Source: Brevundimonas sp. UBA4553
GTDB lineage: Bacteria > Pseudomonadota > Alphaproteobacteria > Caulobacterales > Caulobacteraceae
Assembly (NCBI RefSeq): GCF_002387245.1
Contig: NZ_DGLD01000019.1
Location: 448,116 to 512,115, forward strand
Length of the DNA: 64,000 bases
Reading direction: 5' to 3'
In this document: piece by piece, positions 45,203-53,743 of the stretch
Position numbering within the stretch: the first letter of the stretch is position 1
How the letters are laid out: every line of letters starts with the position of its first letter
Program-made: the position numbers and the translations under genes
Notes under the pieces: generated by a model
The model's database searches: none
Seen by the model: the letters and a program-made list of their open reading frames with translations, nothing else
Told to the model about the DNA's origin: nothing

Positions 45203-47692
45203 ATGGGAGAGGGCGTGTTGGCGGGATTGGGCGGGAAGCAGCGCTTGTGGGGCCTGGCGCTTGTCGCGCTGGTGATCGTCGCGGGGCTGTCATTGATGGG
45301 CCTCGAGCTTCGGCGAGAGTTCGACCGCGTTCGGACGCTACGCGCCGAAGCCGAGCAATCCCACCTGGCGCGCCAGGAACTCCAGGCCGTCTTTTCGCTG
45401 ATGCAGGACGCGGAGACAGGCCAGAGAGGCTACATCATCACCGGGCAACCGCAGTTCCGACGGCCTTACGAACGCGCGGTCCGGATGCTCGACAGCGAGT
45501 TGCCGCGGTTGCGCGCCGCCTATGCCGACGACGTGCAGCAGGCGCAAAACGTTCGTGTGCTGGAACAGCTGATAGATGAGAAACTGGCCGCGACCGCCCG
45601 CGCGCTGGATGCCTATGCCGTCGGAGGGCGAGAGGCGGGTCTGGCCATGGTGGCGACCGGCGAGGGCAAGGCCGCCATGGATCGTATCCGCGGCCAGATC
45701 GATCGGATGACCGCCCTCGATGCGCGACAACTGGCCGAACTAACCGATCACGTCGAGCGGCGCAGCAGATTCACGGAAGCCATCGTGAGCGCCGTCGTCC
45801 TTGCGCTGATCCTGGTTGTCGGTGCGAGCGCCTTTCTATCGATCCGCTACATAGCCACCCGACGCGTCTTGCTGGCGACTATTAGAGCGACGGCCGCACG
45901 TCAGGAGGCGATCTTCGACAGCGCCATCGACGCCATTCTGACGCTCAACCCCAGCGGAACGATTGAGACGATGAACACTGCGGCGACCAGAATGTTTGGC
46001 TGGTCGGCAGCGGAGTTAGGAAGACGCGACGTATCGGTTCTCATGGAGGGAGAGCAGGGCGACAAGGGCCTGATCGCCCAGATCCGGGCGCGAGGCGCTG
46101 AGGCGTCGACCGGCCTGATTAGCGAGCTGACGGCCAAACGACGTGACGGCACGCGGTTCCCGGTCGATGTCGCTTTCAGCCCGATGAGCCTGCCGACCGG
46201 CGTGCATCTGGTTGCGGTTGTGCGGGACATCACGGAACGTCGGCGGGTCGAGCAACTGAAGCAACAGTTCGTCTCCACCGTCAGCCATGAGCTTCGCACG
46301 CCGCTAACGTCCATCGCAGGGTCGCTGGGCCTGCTTTCAGGAGGCGCGGCAGGCGAGTTGCCGGAACGTGCGACGCGCCTGATCGCAATTGCTCATGCCA
46401 ACAGCCAGCGCCTGGTGCGTCTGATCAACGACATCCTTGATGTCGAGAAGCTGGAAGCCGGAGAGATCAGTCTCGATATCCAGGCCGTCGATATGAGGGA
46501 TATTGCGGAGCGGTCGCTTGATAGCGTTCAGGGGCTGGCGGACCAGGCTGGGTGTCGGCTGGACCTAGCCGACGGCGACGCCGCTCCTGTGATGGGCGAT
46601 CCTGACCGCCTGGTTCAGGTCGTGGTCAATCTCCTGTCCAACGCCGTGAAGTTCTCGCCAGCAGGGGGGCGGGTCCAAGTCAGCGTCATGCCGGAATCCC
46701 GGATTGTGCGACTGAGCGTTCGGGACGAAGGCCCCGGCGTGCCCGACACCTTCAGGTCTAGAATTTTCACCAAGTTCGCTCAGGCCGACGGTTCCGACAC
46801 CAGACAGCGGGGTGGGACCGGCTTGGGGCTGGCCATCGCCAAGGAGATCGCCGAGCGTCACGGCGGCCGGCTCTGGTTCGAGTCGGCGCCCGGTGCAGGC
46901 GCAACCTTCCATCTCGACCTTCCATTGGCCGGTGAAAGTACAACCTCGAAATCGGTCGGAGGCCCCCGCCTTCTGATCGTGGAGGATGATCACGATGCCG
47001 CCGAAATCCTGCGCATCATGCTGGTGCAGGACGGGTTCGAGACGCACATCGTGGGGAGCGTTTCAGAGGCGTTGGAGGCCGTGGACGCGGAGGCTTTCGC
47101 CGCCATTCTCGTGGACCTGCAGTTGCCGGACGCTGACGGCATCAGCCTGATCCGGGCCCTGAGAGCGCGCGCTGACACGTCGGACACCCCGGTCGTCGTG
47201 GTGTCTGCCGATGTGGCGCGAGGCAAGGCGCGGGGACGTTCGCTGGAAGTTGTGGACTGGCTGGAAAAGCCGTTCGATCAAGGGCGTCTGAGGACCGCCA
47301 TCCGGTCAATCCTGGATCGGTTGGATCGCCGTAACCCCGTCATTCTGCACGTCGACGACGACCCGGATATTCTTCAGGTGACAGCCGCGACGCTTTCGGG
47401 CGTCGCCGACGTCGTGGCCGCTACGAGTCTGGCGCACGCGCGAGAAAGCCTGAGGCGGGTGAAGCCGGATCTGGTCATCCTGGACCTGGGACTGCCCGAC
47501 GGATCCGGCCTTGAGTTATTGCCCAGCCTGGGCGAGGGCGAGGCGGTCATCCCGGTCGTGGTCTATTCCGCCCAGGAACTCGACGCCGCCCTGGGCGCTC
47601 GAGTTGAGGCCGTTCTGGTGAAGTCTTCGGCCTCCCTGACCCATTTGGCGCGCACGGTACGCCGCCTGACCTTTGACAGGACCAAACGCTGA
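45203..47692 (+). CDS. CHASE3-PAS hybrid histidine kinase with two receiver domains
   Basis: An 829-residue sensor kinase. Two membrane segments (about residues 12-32 and 195-215) enclose a CHASE3-like sensor (VFSLMQDAETGQRGYIITGQ). A PAS domain (AIFDSAIDAILTLNPSGTIE) precedes HisKA with His362 (VSHELRTPL). The ATPase part has NLLSNAVKFSPAGG, DEGPGVPD and GTGLGLAIAKEIAERHGG. Two receivers follow, with Asp638 (VDLQLPDADG) and Asp761 (LDLGLPDGSG). It has no Hpt domain of its own; a free Hpt gene lies two genes on. Start is uncertain: TTG 45170 and GTG 45179 are also in frame. It begins 77 bp after the LytTR gene. Confidence 0.87.
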   Translation: MGEGVLAGLGGKQRLWGLALVALVIVAGLSLMGLELRREFDRVRTLRAEAEQSHLARQELQAVFSLMQDAETGQRGYIITGQPQFRRPYERAVRMLDSELPRLRAAYADDVQQAQNVRVLEQLIDEKLAATARALDAYAVGGREAGLAMVATGEGKAAMDRIRGQIDRMTALDARQLAELTDHVERRSRFTEAIVSAVVLALILVVGASAFLSIRYIATRRVLLATIRATAARQEAIFDSAIDAILTLNPSGTIETMNTAATRMFGWSAAELGRRDVSVLMEGEQGDKGLIAQIRARGAEASTGLISELTAKRRDGTRFPVDVAFSPMSLPTGVHLVAVVRDITERRRVEQLKQQFVSTVSHELRTPLTSIAGSLGLLSGGAAGELPERATRLIAIAHANSQRLVRLINDILDVEKLEAGEISLDIQAVDMRDIAERSLDSVQGLADQAGCRLDLADGDAAPVMGDPDRLVQVVVNLLSNAVKFSPAGGRVQVSVMPESRIVRLSVRDEGPGVPDTFRSRIFTKFAQADGSDTRQRGGTGLGLAIAKEIAERHGGRLWFESAPGAGATFHLDLPLAGESTTSKSVGGPRLLIVEDDHDAAEILRIMLVQDGFETHIVGSVSEALEAVDAEAFAAILVDLQLPDADGISLIRALRARADTSDTPVVVVSADVARGKARGRSLEVVDWLEKPFDQGRLRTAIRSILDRLDRRNPVILHVDDDPDILQVTAATLSGVADVVAATSLAHARESLRRVKPDLVILDLGLPDGSGLELLPSLGEGEAVIPVVVYSAQELDAALGARVEAVLVKSSASLTHLARTVRRLTFDRTKR

Positions 47693-47702
47693 AGGAGACG
47701 TC

Positions 47703-48086
47703 ATGACCCTCGCCTTGATGCATGTCGATGATGAACCGGATATCCGCGAAGTGGCGGCCATGGCGTTGGAGCTTGATCCGAACCTGTCGCTGGTCAGCGT
47801 CGGATCGGGCCAGGAAGCGTTGGATCTTATTGCTGCTGGTCAGGCGCCGGACGTCATCCTGCTCGACTTCATGATGCCCATCATGGATGGGCCGGGCGTC
47901 CTCAAACGTTTGCGAGCCATGTCAGGACAGGAGCTTACGCCCGTCATCTTCATGACCGCGAGGGCCCAGACCAGCGAGGTCGATCAGTTGAAGGCCTTGG
48001 GGGCGATCGGCGTGATCGTCAAACCCTTTGATCCCATGACGCTGGCTGACCAGGTGCGCGGCTTGCTGGCGGAGGCAAAGGTTTGA
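47703..48086 (+). CDS. CheY-like single-domain response regulator
   Basis: A 127-residue receiver without output domain. The acidic pocket is HVDDEPD near the N-terminus, the phosphorylated Asp55 sits in ILLDFMMPIMDG, and the conserved Thr/Lys occur in IFMTARAQ and VIVKPFDP. AAGGAGA precedes the ATG. It stands between the hybrid kinase and the Hpt gene, and its stop overlaps the Hpt start by 4 bp. It could act as a phosphate shuttle or sink in the relay, or bind a target protein. Confidence 0.88.
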   Translation: MTLALMHVDDEPDIREVAAMALELDPNLSLVSVGSGQEALDLIAAGQAPDVILLDFMMPIMDGPGVLKRLRAMSGQELTPVIFMTARAQTSEVDQLKALGAIGVIVKPFDPMTLADQVRGLLAEAKV

Positions 48087-48358
48087 GCGCGGATGCTCTC
48101 GAACCCTTGCGGCTGCGGTTCCGGCAACGAGCAGGAGAGGAAAGCAGGCATCTCGCCGACGCCCTAGCTCGTGGCGATATATCGGAAATCGAACGCCTGG
48201 CTCACGGGCTGGCCGGCGTGGCTGGCCTTTTCGGCTTTGCCGATGTCGGCGCGCAGGCTCTGGAGATCGACGGGGAATTCGCTCGCGGGGAGGCCCTGTC
48301 TCTCGACAAGGTGCGAGCACTGATCATCGCGCTGGAACGGCTGAGCCCCTATTCGTAA
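48083..48358 (+). CDS. Free-standing Hpt phosphotransfer protein
   Basis: A 91-residue helical protein. The phosphorylatable histidine is most likely His41 in RLAHGLAGVAGLFGF, matching the HxLxGxAxxFG pattern of Hpt domains. The TTG start lies in a TTGA overlap with the receiver gene. It probably relays phosphate between the hybrid kinase's receivers and another regulator, perhaps the LuxR-type protein beyond the pilus genes. Its 3' end overlaps the tail of the opposite-strand DUF4402-like gene by 10 bp. Confidence 0.82.
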   Translation: MSADALEPLRLRFRQRAGEESRHLADALARGDISEIERLAHGLAGVAGLFGFADVGAQALEIDGEFARGEALSLDKVRALIIALERLSPYS

Positions 48359-48801
48359 TCAATGCTGATCGGCAGCGAGGCGCGACCGCTCGCAGGGGAC
48401 TTCAGCCGCCCGGTAATCTGCAGCATGTCGTGACCGTCCACGTCCATGCGAGCAACGCGGCTGGACGACACGTCGCCAGCGTTGACACTCCAGATGCGCA
48501 GATCATCAACGACAGCCTCGCCGTTTGGCGACCGCAGAATCGCGGGCGCTCGAATGCGATACACTCGCCCTGGATCCCCCGCGATCCGGATGATTGCAGG
48601 CGCGCCGGCCAGCGAGCGCGCTTCGATTCCCAAAGGGCGCTGTACCGTGGAGGTCAACTGGATGGGCCTGACCGACGCTATGCTCAAGCTGCGAACGACA
48701 TTCAGGCTGGCGGCTGCGGGCTCTCCCGCCGCGGCAGCCTGGGGCGCGAGCATGGCAAGGGCTGTCGCAGAAAAGATAAGGAAGAAGCGTCCCATGGTCA
48801 T
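48349..48801 (-). CDS. Small secreted pilus-locus protein, DUF4402-like
   Basis: A 150-residue protein with a signal peptide (FFLIFSATALAMLAPQAAAA) and a beta-rich body (SLSIASVRPIQLTSTVQRPL, PAIIRIAGDPGRVYRIRAPA). It looks like a shorter, more divergent relative of the DUF4402 proteins encoded at 48798 and 52972, and is the last gene of the chaperone-usher operon. It may be a minor pilin, tip or terminator subunit. It lacks obvious paired cysteines. The ATG overlaps the previous gene by 4 bp. The family call is tentative. Confidence 0.65.
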   Translation of the reverse strand: MTMGRFFLIFSATALAMLAPQAAAAGEPAAASLNVVRSLSIASVRPIQLTSTVQRPLGIEARSLAGAPAIIRIAGDPGRVYRIRAPAILRSPNGEAVVDDLRIWSVNAGDVSSSRVARMDVDGHDMLQITGRLKSPASGRASLPISIDYE

Positions 48802-49331
48802 TGCACCAGTTGTACCGTCACGACGTAGTCGAAGCCATAGGTCCCGCTGGGAGCGTTGGCGGCCAGGGTCACGTCCATGCCGAGTTGGAAGGTTGCGGTG
48901 CTCAGTAGTCCGAGCGGGTTGATGTCAAACGTCAGCGTGGCGCCTTCCGCCGGCGCCGATCCGCTGCGATAGGTCGCGCCGTTCAGGGTTCCCATGCGGA
49001 AACGCGTGATGGTGGCGGAACTGCTGCCTACCGGGGTGATGGTGATCCGAACGTAGCGTAGCGCGCACAGACCGGACAGGTTCAGCAGACCGCAGTTGAT
49101 GCTGAGCGTAGGCGTGGTGACAGAGCCGCTGGTCAGGCGGATGGCGTTCCCGGACGTGCGGGTGACCGCACCAGTACTGGAAATACTGAAGGTGGTCGGC
49201 GTCGTGCCACGAATGGTGACGCCTAGGGTCGGCGCGCTCGCCGGAGATCGCGTCACCGTCGCCTGGGCATGGGCTACGCCTGAAACCGCCATGGTGAGCA
49301 GGGTAATGAGGATGATCGGCCACCGGTTCAT
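48798..49331 (-). CDS. DUF4402-like putative pilus subunit
   Basis: A 177-residue secreted protein: signal peptide (WPIILITLLTMAVSGVAHAQ), then a beta-rich domain with RSPASAPTLGVTIRGTTPTT and a cysteine pair (NCGLLNLSGLCALRY). It ends in GTYGFDYVVTVQLVQ, comparable to the ...YTGSFTVSAAYN end of the major subunit, as expected for a strand used in subunit joining. Encoded directly after the usher with a 4-bp overlap. It could be an adaptor, a tip adhesin or a minor pilin; adhesion is inference. Confidence 0.75.
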   Translation of the reverse strand: MNRWPIILITLLTMAVSGVAHAQATVTRSPASAPTLGVTIRGTTPTTFSISSTGAVTRTSGNAIRLTSGSVTTPTLSINCGLLNLSGLCALRYVRITITPVGSSSATITRFRMGTLNGATYRSGSAPAEGATLTFDINPLGLLSTATFQLGMDVTLAANAPSGTYGFDYVVTVQLVQ

Positions 49332-52042
49332 TGCGAGGCCTCCCCAGCTATCCGCACCTTGAATGATCCGGCATCCAAGAACCCGCCTGCGGCCGGCACA
49401 ATGACCTGGACAGGTTCGATCAGAACGACAGACAGGGCGCGCGCCTGATCGGGGTCGAGACGCAAATCATAAAGGCCGGGACGTAACTTCTCGAAGAAGA
49501 CGACCCCGGAGTGATCACTCCGCCCCGCGATCGCGGGATCACCATTGCGAGGGGCCAACTCGATGGCGAGCGCGGCGATCGCACGTACATCGCCCTCGGT
49601 CTGGACCAGCATCGCCTGAAGCTGGACTTCGGCGCTGCGCTGCATCGGATAGTCGATCTGGGCGGCGCGGCCGGGCCGAGGCACAATCCGGAACGCATCT
49701 GGTCCCCCGATGAGGAAGGGATCATCGATCGCTTCGGCATTCACGCGGATCTGGGCGGACGGCACGTCTCCCAGGCCCGTTGCGTAGGCCCGCCCTTGGG
49801 CATCAGTAGTCGCCGCGCCTGCCGGGGTGTCGGTGATCAGCCCGGCGACGCCTGCCTCGTCGGGTTGGCGCACGCGATCGCCATTGTCATCCACCCAGGC
49901 GTTGATGGCGATAGAACCGCCGCCCGCCACACCCGGTCGCGTCATGCGGTATCGTTGCGGCCCTGGATCATAGCCGAAGCCGAATCCCATCTGCAGGCCG
50001 AAGCGCCAATCCTGACGCTCGGTCTCATAAGCCAGGTTCAGCGCGAGGTCGAAGCGAGGCGCACGCCAGAGATGGGAGGCTTGCAGGCTTGTGGTCGCTT
50101 GCGGTCCCAGCGTGCGAACAGCGCCCAGACGCAGGGCAGCGCTGTCGGTGATCTGCCAGTCGGCGGTGATGTAGGCCGTGTCCAAAGCGGGGTCGGGCGA
50201 AGCTTCATACGTAACGCCGGCTCTCGTCTGAATGCGGGCGGAGACCAAGGTTGTCATGTCGAAACTTCCCAGCCAGCGCCGCGCCGACACCGCTCCCATC
50301 GTTTCGGCCTCGTAGGCGATACTGCTCGAGGCGTAGAGGCGGCCGATGGGTGCAGACGCCCGAAGTTCGACATTCGTCAATCGCCGCCCATCGGCCTGAA
50401 CCAGGCGACGCGCGTTCAGCGAAACAGGGACAGTCAGCCCATTGGGACCAGACCACTGGCCGTCGGCTCTCAGGTCCGTAGCGCGCCGCAAGGGCGCCTG
50501 GTCCGTCACGCCTAGCTGGCGGGTTTCATCGACAAACCCGCCGCCGTACTCGGAATGGCGACCGAGCAGCGAAACACCGCCAAGCCGGGTCGCCAGTGCA
50601 GCGGTCGCGCCCCGGCCGCTTTTATTGTCGATGGCGACGTCAAACTGGGTGGCGAAGACGCCGAGGGACCCTCGCACGCCCAATGCGCCCATCGTGCGGG
50701 TTTCGCGGCCTTGCGGCCTGTAGCTGGCCGCGCCAGCGCTCAAGGTGAGGGAAGGGGTCAGGCCGTAGTCGGCCGTGACCACCAGCCGCGCAGCCCCTGC
50801 GCTCGATCCTTGGAGGCGATCGCCAACCTCGAACACGGTGCGATCCTGTTCGACGGCGCCCAGACGCAGGACGAAACGTCCCGGCTGAAGTTGGCCCGTT
50901 CCGAAGTTGACCCGACGAACCGCTTCACGAATCTGGCCCTGCGAACCGTAGAAGACGAGGCGGATGGTGTTCAAACCGAAGGCCAGCGGCACGTCGAGGA
51001 ATTCGTACCGCCCCTGCACAGGGGACGTCTGGGCGCGTTGCAGCACTTCGTTGACGTAGAGCTCGACCTCTTCGCCCAACGCCAACTCGCCGCGCAGATT
51101 CAACGGCGTCGCGAGATCCAGATTTTCCAGCGGCGCTGAAGAATAGAAGGCGCCGCGACCTGACACGCCAGCGGGGCCGATAGGCATGGACGGAGAATAG
51201 ACGTCGCCCAATCCGGCCCGTGTTCCGCCTAGGCGACCCAGCGCACGCCCATAAGGATCCTTGCGGCTGAGCATCACGCGAACCGTGTTGACCGCGCCGT
51301 CATCGTCGGATCCGACGTAGCCTTCAAACCCGGCGTGCAGCAGGTCGTTAGCCACTCGGATATCGAAGCGCGAGGCGTTGTCCACGCCATCCCGGGTGAG
51401 TTGGCCGCCGATGTTAACGTCAAAGGCCGGCGGGCTGGCCAGCCGATAGGGTGTGTCGACCCGGACCGTTTCGCCTTCTGTACTGACACCATCCGCCACA
51501 GCCTGGCGCCGCATCCGTTCGGCTCTCTGTTCGAAAGGCAGGGTCCGCGTGGTGGTCAGGCTCAGAACCTGGGCGCTGGCGTCCGCCGTCAGCCGCACCG
51601 GGAGCAGTTGTTCCAGCAGATCGGCGCGGGCGTAAAGTTCATCGCCATAAATGGCGGCCTGATCGGGCCCGATGGGAATGACCCGTCCGCCGATCGTCGC
51701 CTCCATGCGCGCCAGATCGACCACCAGTCGATTCGACGGCTCCATCACCCAACCCTCAGCGCGGCGCTGTGCGGGGAAGACGCCCACGGCGATGTCCAAC
51801 ACCCGCGAGAATTCGCCCAGGGGCAAGAAGACGCCAGCGCGCGATGCGTAGACGTTCATGGAATCCGTCAACTCGGTATCGCCCGATCGTACCTGCATCC
51901 ACAACAGGTCGTCCGCACCAAAAGGTTGCGGCTCGGCGGCGATCACCAGGTTGCGCACGAGCGTATCCTGAGCCAACGCTGGCAAGGAGGACGTCGAAGC
52001 CGCCAGCGCGACCACAGCCGCTCCGGCGGACCTGATCGCCAT
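49328..52042 (-). CDS. Outer-membrane usher of a chaperone-usher pilus
   Basis: A 904-residue usher that would form the outer-membrane pore and assemble subunits. A signal peptide (VVALAASTSSLPALAQ) leads to an N-terminal domain (VYASRAGVFLPLGEFSRVLD), the 24-strand barrel with a plug in the middle (RGRYEFLDVPLAFGLNTIRL-like segment and NFGTGQLQPGRFVLRLG), and C-terminal domains including an Ig-like part (AINAWVDDNGDRVRQPDEAG) and KLRPGLYDLRLDPDQARAL. The start is ATG 52042 sharing a base with the chaperone stop (TGATG). The type belongs with ushers having carboxypeptidase-regulatory-like domains. Length is normal for ushers. Confidence 0.88.
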   Translation of the reverse strand: MAIRSAGAAVVALAASTSSLPALAQDTLVRNLVIAAEPQPFGADDLLWMQVRSGDTELTDSMNVYASRAGVFLPLGEFSRVLDIAVGVFPAQRRAEGWVMEPSNRLVVDLARMEATIGGRVIPIGPDQAAIYGDELYARADLLEQLLPVRLTADASAQVLSLTTTRTLPFEQRAERMRRQAVADGVSTEGETVRVDTPYRLASPPAFDVNIGGQLTRDGVDNASRFDIRVANDLLHAGFEGYVGSDDDGAVNTVRVMLSRKDPYGRALGRLGGTRAGLGDVYSPSMPIGPAGVSGRGAFYSSAPLENLDLATPLNLRGELALGEEVELYVNEVLQRAQTSPVQGRYEFLDVPLAFGLNTIRLVFYGSQGQIREAVRRVNFGTGQLQPGRFVLRLGAVEQDRTVFEVGDRLQGSSAGAARLVVTADYGLTPSLTLSAGAASYRPQGRETRTMGALGVRGSLGVFATQFDVAIDNKSGRGATAALATRLGGVSLLGRHSEYGGGFVDETRQLGVTDQAPLRRATDLRADGQWSGPNGLTVPVSLNARRLVQADGRRLTNVELRASAPIGRLYASSSIAYEAETMGAVSARRWLGSFDMTTLVSARIQTRAGVTYEASPDPALDTAYITADWQITDSAALRLGAVRTLGPQATTSLQASHLWRAPRFDLALNLAYETERQDWRFGLQMGFGFGYDPGPQRYRMTRPGVAGGGSIAINAWVDDNGDRVRQPDEAGVAGLITDTPAGAATTDAQGRAYATGLGDVPSAQIRVNAEAIDDPFLIGGPDAFRIVPRPGRAAQIDYPMQRSAEVQLQAMLVQTEGDVRAIAALAIELAPRNGDPAIAGRSDHSGVVFFEKLRPGLYDLRLDPDQARALSVVLIEPVQVIVPAAGGFLDAGSFKVRIAGEASQ

Positions 52043-52863
52043 CAAGGCGCGACCAGGGTCGCCGTGGCCAGAACTTCCCCGCGTGCCGCATCATCGTCCC
52101 GATAGACGATCGTCAGCGCCTGTCCTGTGGCCGGCGACTGGGGGAGGGCGATCACAACGGTGCGCCGGTCAACTTCAGGATAGACCGCGACGCCGCGGAC
52201 GGCTGTCAGAAGCTGTTGTCCTCCAGGAGCCTCCGACAGGACCTCGATGTCGCCGTACACCGAGTTGGCGCCCATGCGTACGAGGTCCAGGGACAGCAGG
52301 TTCTGCTGATCCTCCCGCCGGATCGAAACGCGGTCGATGCCTGCGCGGGCGTCCACAGGACCGTCGCGGACAATGACCGGAATGCTGACGCTGAACAGGG
52401 CAACGACCTGAAGGGACACTTCGTCGGCTGCGCCAGCCGCAGCCTGTTCGACAGTGAATCCGGTGTTCTCGGGCGGCAAGGCGGTCACTGTCAGGTGCGT
52501 CCGATGTTCACTCGCAGCGGCGCCGCCCGGACGAGCGCGCACACGAATGGCCTGGCTGGTCCGGGGCTGCAGGGTGATGCGGCGCGGCGTGTGCTGGACC
52601 AGATCGCGGGCCGAGTCGATCTGCACATCCGGCGCTTCATCGGTCGCGACGATACGGCCGTCCGGCGTCATGACGCGGTCCACCAACTCGACGGTATAGG
52701 TGGCTGGCAGGTCGCCCTGATTGAAAATATAAACCGTGGCGCTGCGTTCGCCGGCGCTGAACACCACCCGCTTGGGCGAGATGTTCAGATCGGCTCCGAC
52801 CTGGGCCGTGACCGGCTCGGCGACGAGCAAAGCGGCCACGGCGGGGAGGAGGTAACGCAACAT
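52042..52863 (-). CDS. Periplasmic pilus assembly chaperone
   Basis: A 273-residue chaperone with a PapD-like two-Ig fold. Signal peptide: LPAVAALLVAEPVTAQ. Conserved parts are LNISPKRVVFSAGERSATVY, the basic cleft segment ITLQPRTSQAIRVRARPGG and VVALFSVSIPVIVRDGP. It holds subunits by donor-strand complementation and hands them to the usher. The ATG at 52863 is chosen because it begins the signal peptide; the frame extends about 100 bases upstream into space with no signal-like sequence. It overlaps the usher gene by one base. Confidence 0.87.
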   Translation of the reverse strand: MLRYLLPAVAALLVAEPVTAQVGADLNISPKRVVFSAGERSATVYIFNQGDLPATYTVELVDRVMTPDGRIVATDEAPDVQIDSARDLVQHTPRRITLQPRTSQAIRVRARPGGAAASEHRTHLTVTALPPENTGFTVEQAAAGAADEVSLQVVALFSVSIPVIVRDGPVDARAGIDRVSIRREDQQNLLSLDLVRMGANSVYGDIEVLSEAPGGQQLLTAVRGVAVYPEVDRRTVVIALPQSPATGQALTIVYRDDDAARGEVLATATLVAP

Positions 52864-52901
52864 CACTGACCTGACTCCGCGCAACACAGGATTGAAACGA
52901 T

Positions 52902-52918
52902 GGAGGGCGAACCCTTCC
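52902..52918 (-). other. Small hairpin between pilin and chaperone genes
   Basis: Read on the minus strand, GGAAGGG-TTCG-CCCTCC folds into a short stem with one bulged A and a TTCG loop, 39 bases upstream of the chaperone start and 54 bases after the pilin stop. There is no T tract. Such a structure could partly stop or process the message so that pilin is made in excess of chaperone and usher. The stem is short, so this is only a candidate. Confidence 0.35.
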
Positions 52919-52971
52919 GACTCGTTAAGGTGCGTGCGCGGCTCAAGATCCCGGTGCAGCGGGAACATGGG

Positions 52972-53496
52972 TCAGTTGTAAGCAGCCGAGACGGTGAAGG
53001 AGCCGGTATAGGCCCCCGTCGCCGTCGTGGACGCCACCGGCACGGAACCGCCGACATTGAAGGCCAGGGAGCCGGCCGAGCCCAGGGCGTTGGACAGGGT
53101 CTGGGTGGCCGCCGAGCCCGTCAGGCTGTTGGTGGTGGTGACCGTGAGCGTGTCAGAACCGTTGGCCATGGAGAAGGTGGCGGGGATGGTCACCGACACC
53201 GATTGACCGCCTTCGCCAGCGACCGTGAAGGCAGCGGCGGCGGGCGTGTCGCCGGAGCTCAGGCCCACAACGCCACCCGTGACCGAGCGCGCGCCTGCGG
53301 CGCTAACGGCGACCGAGCCGGCGCCGGTGCCGGGACGCACGACCGTGCCGAACTTCAGATCCGCAGTCTTGGTGATGGTCAGCGGGCGGATCACGGTGAT
53401 CGATCCGGAGCCCGTGGTCGAGGCCGACTGGGCTAGAGCCGGGGCGGCAACTGCGGTCAGAGCGACAGCGGCGGCGGCGATCAGGATCTTGTTCAT
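52972..53496 (-). CDS. DUF4402-family major pilus subunit
   Basis: A 174-residue secreted protein. The signal peptide is ILIAAAAVALTAVAAPALAQ, the mature part begins SASTTGSGSITVIRPLTITK and carries the family segment ADLKFGTVVRPGTGAGSVAV. It is rich in Ala, Gly, Ser, Thr and Val, has no cysteine, and ends in a strand-like YTGSFTVSAAYN. First gene of the pilus operon, 108 bp before the chaperone, which suits an abundant structural subunit. In-frame ATG 53502 and TTG 53508 are alternatives; ATG 53496 has GGAG at the best spacing. Confidence 0.85.
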   Translation of the reverse strand: MNKILIAAAAVALTAVAAPALAQSASTTGSGSITVIRPLTITKTADLKFGTVVRPGTGAGSVAVSAAGARSVTGGVVGLSSGDTPAAAAFTVAGEGGQSVSVTIPATFSMANGSDTLTVTTTNSLTGSAATQTLSNALGSAGSLAFNVGGSVPVASTTATGAYTGSFTVSAAYN

Positions 53497-53743
53497 GGTC
53501 ATCTCCAACTTCCAGAGGCGGCGTGCGTTGTGCGCCGTTGTTGGAGGCCCAAATCAGCCCGAAATCCGCCGCCGTCCACAAGTCGACCTCGCCCGGAGGC
53601 CTGAATCGAACCAAAGTTATAGGAATACGCGTCTTTACCAGACCTACTGCAACGCTTGAAAAAACGTCGATACCTCTGATTAACGAATGCGCTTCAAGCT
53701 GAAGTTGATCCGTAGACGCTAGAACAAGAGGTGAGCGCGGCTG

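Noticed and set aside
53692..53704. CTTCA-AGC-TGAAG inverted repeat near the LuxR-type regulator start
   Set aside because: Five-base arms are expected by chance in this length of sequence, and there is no second copy near the pilin promoter.
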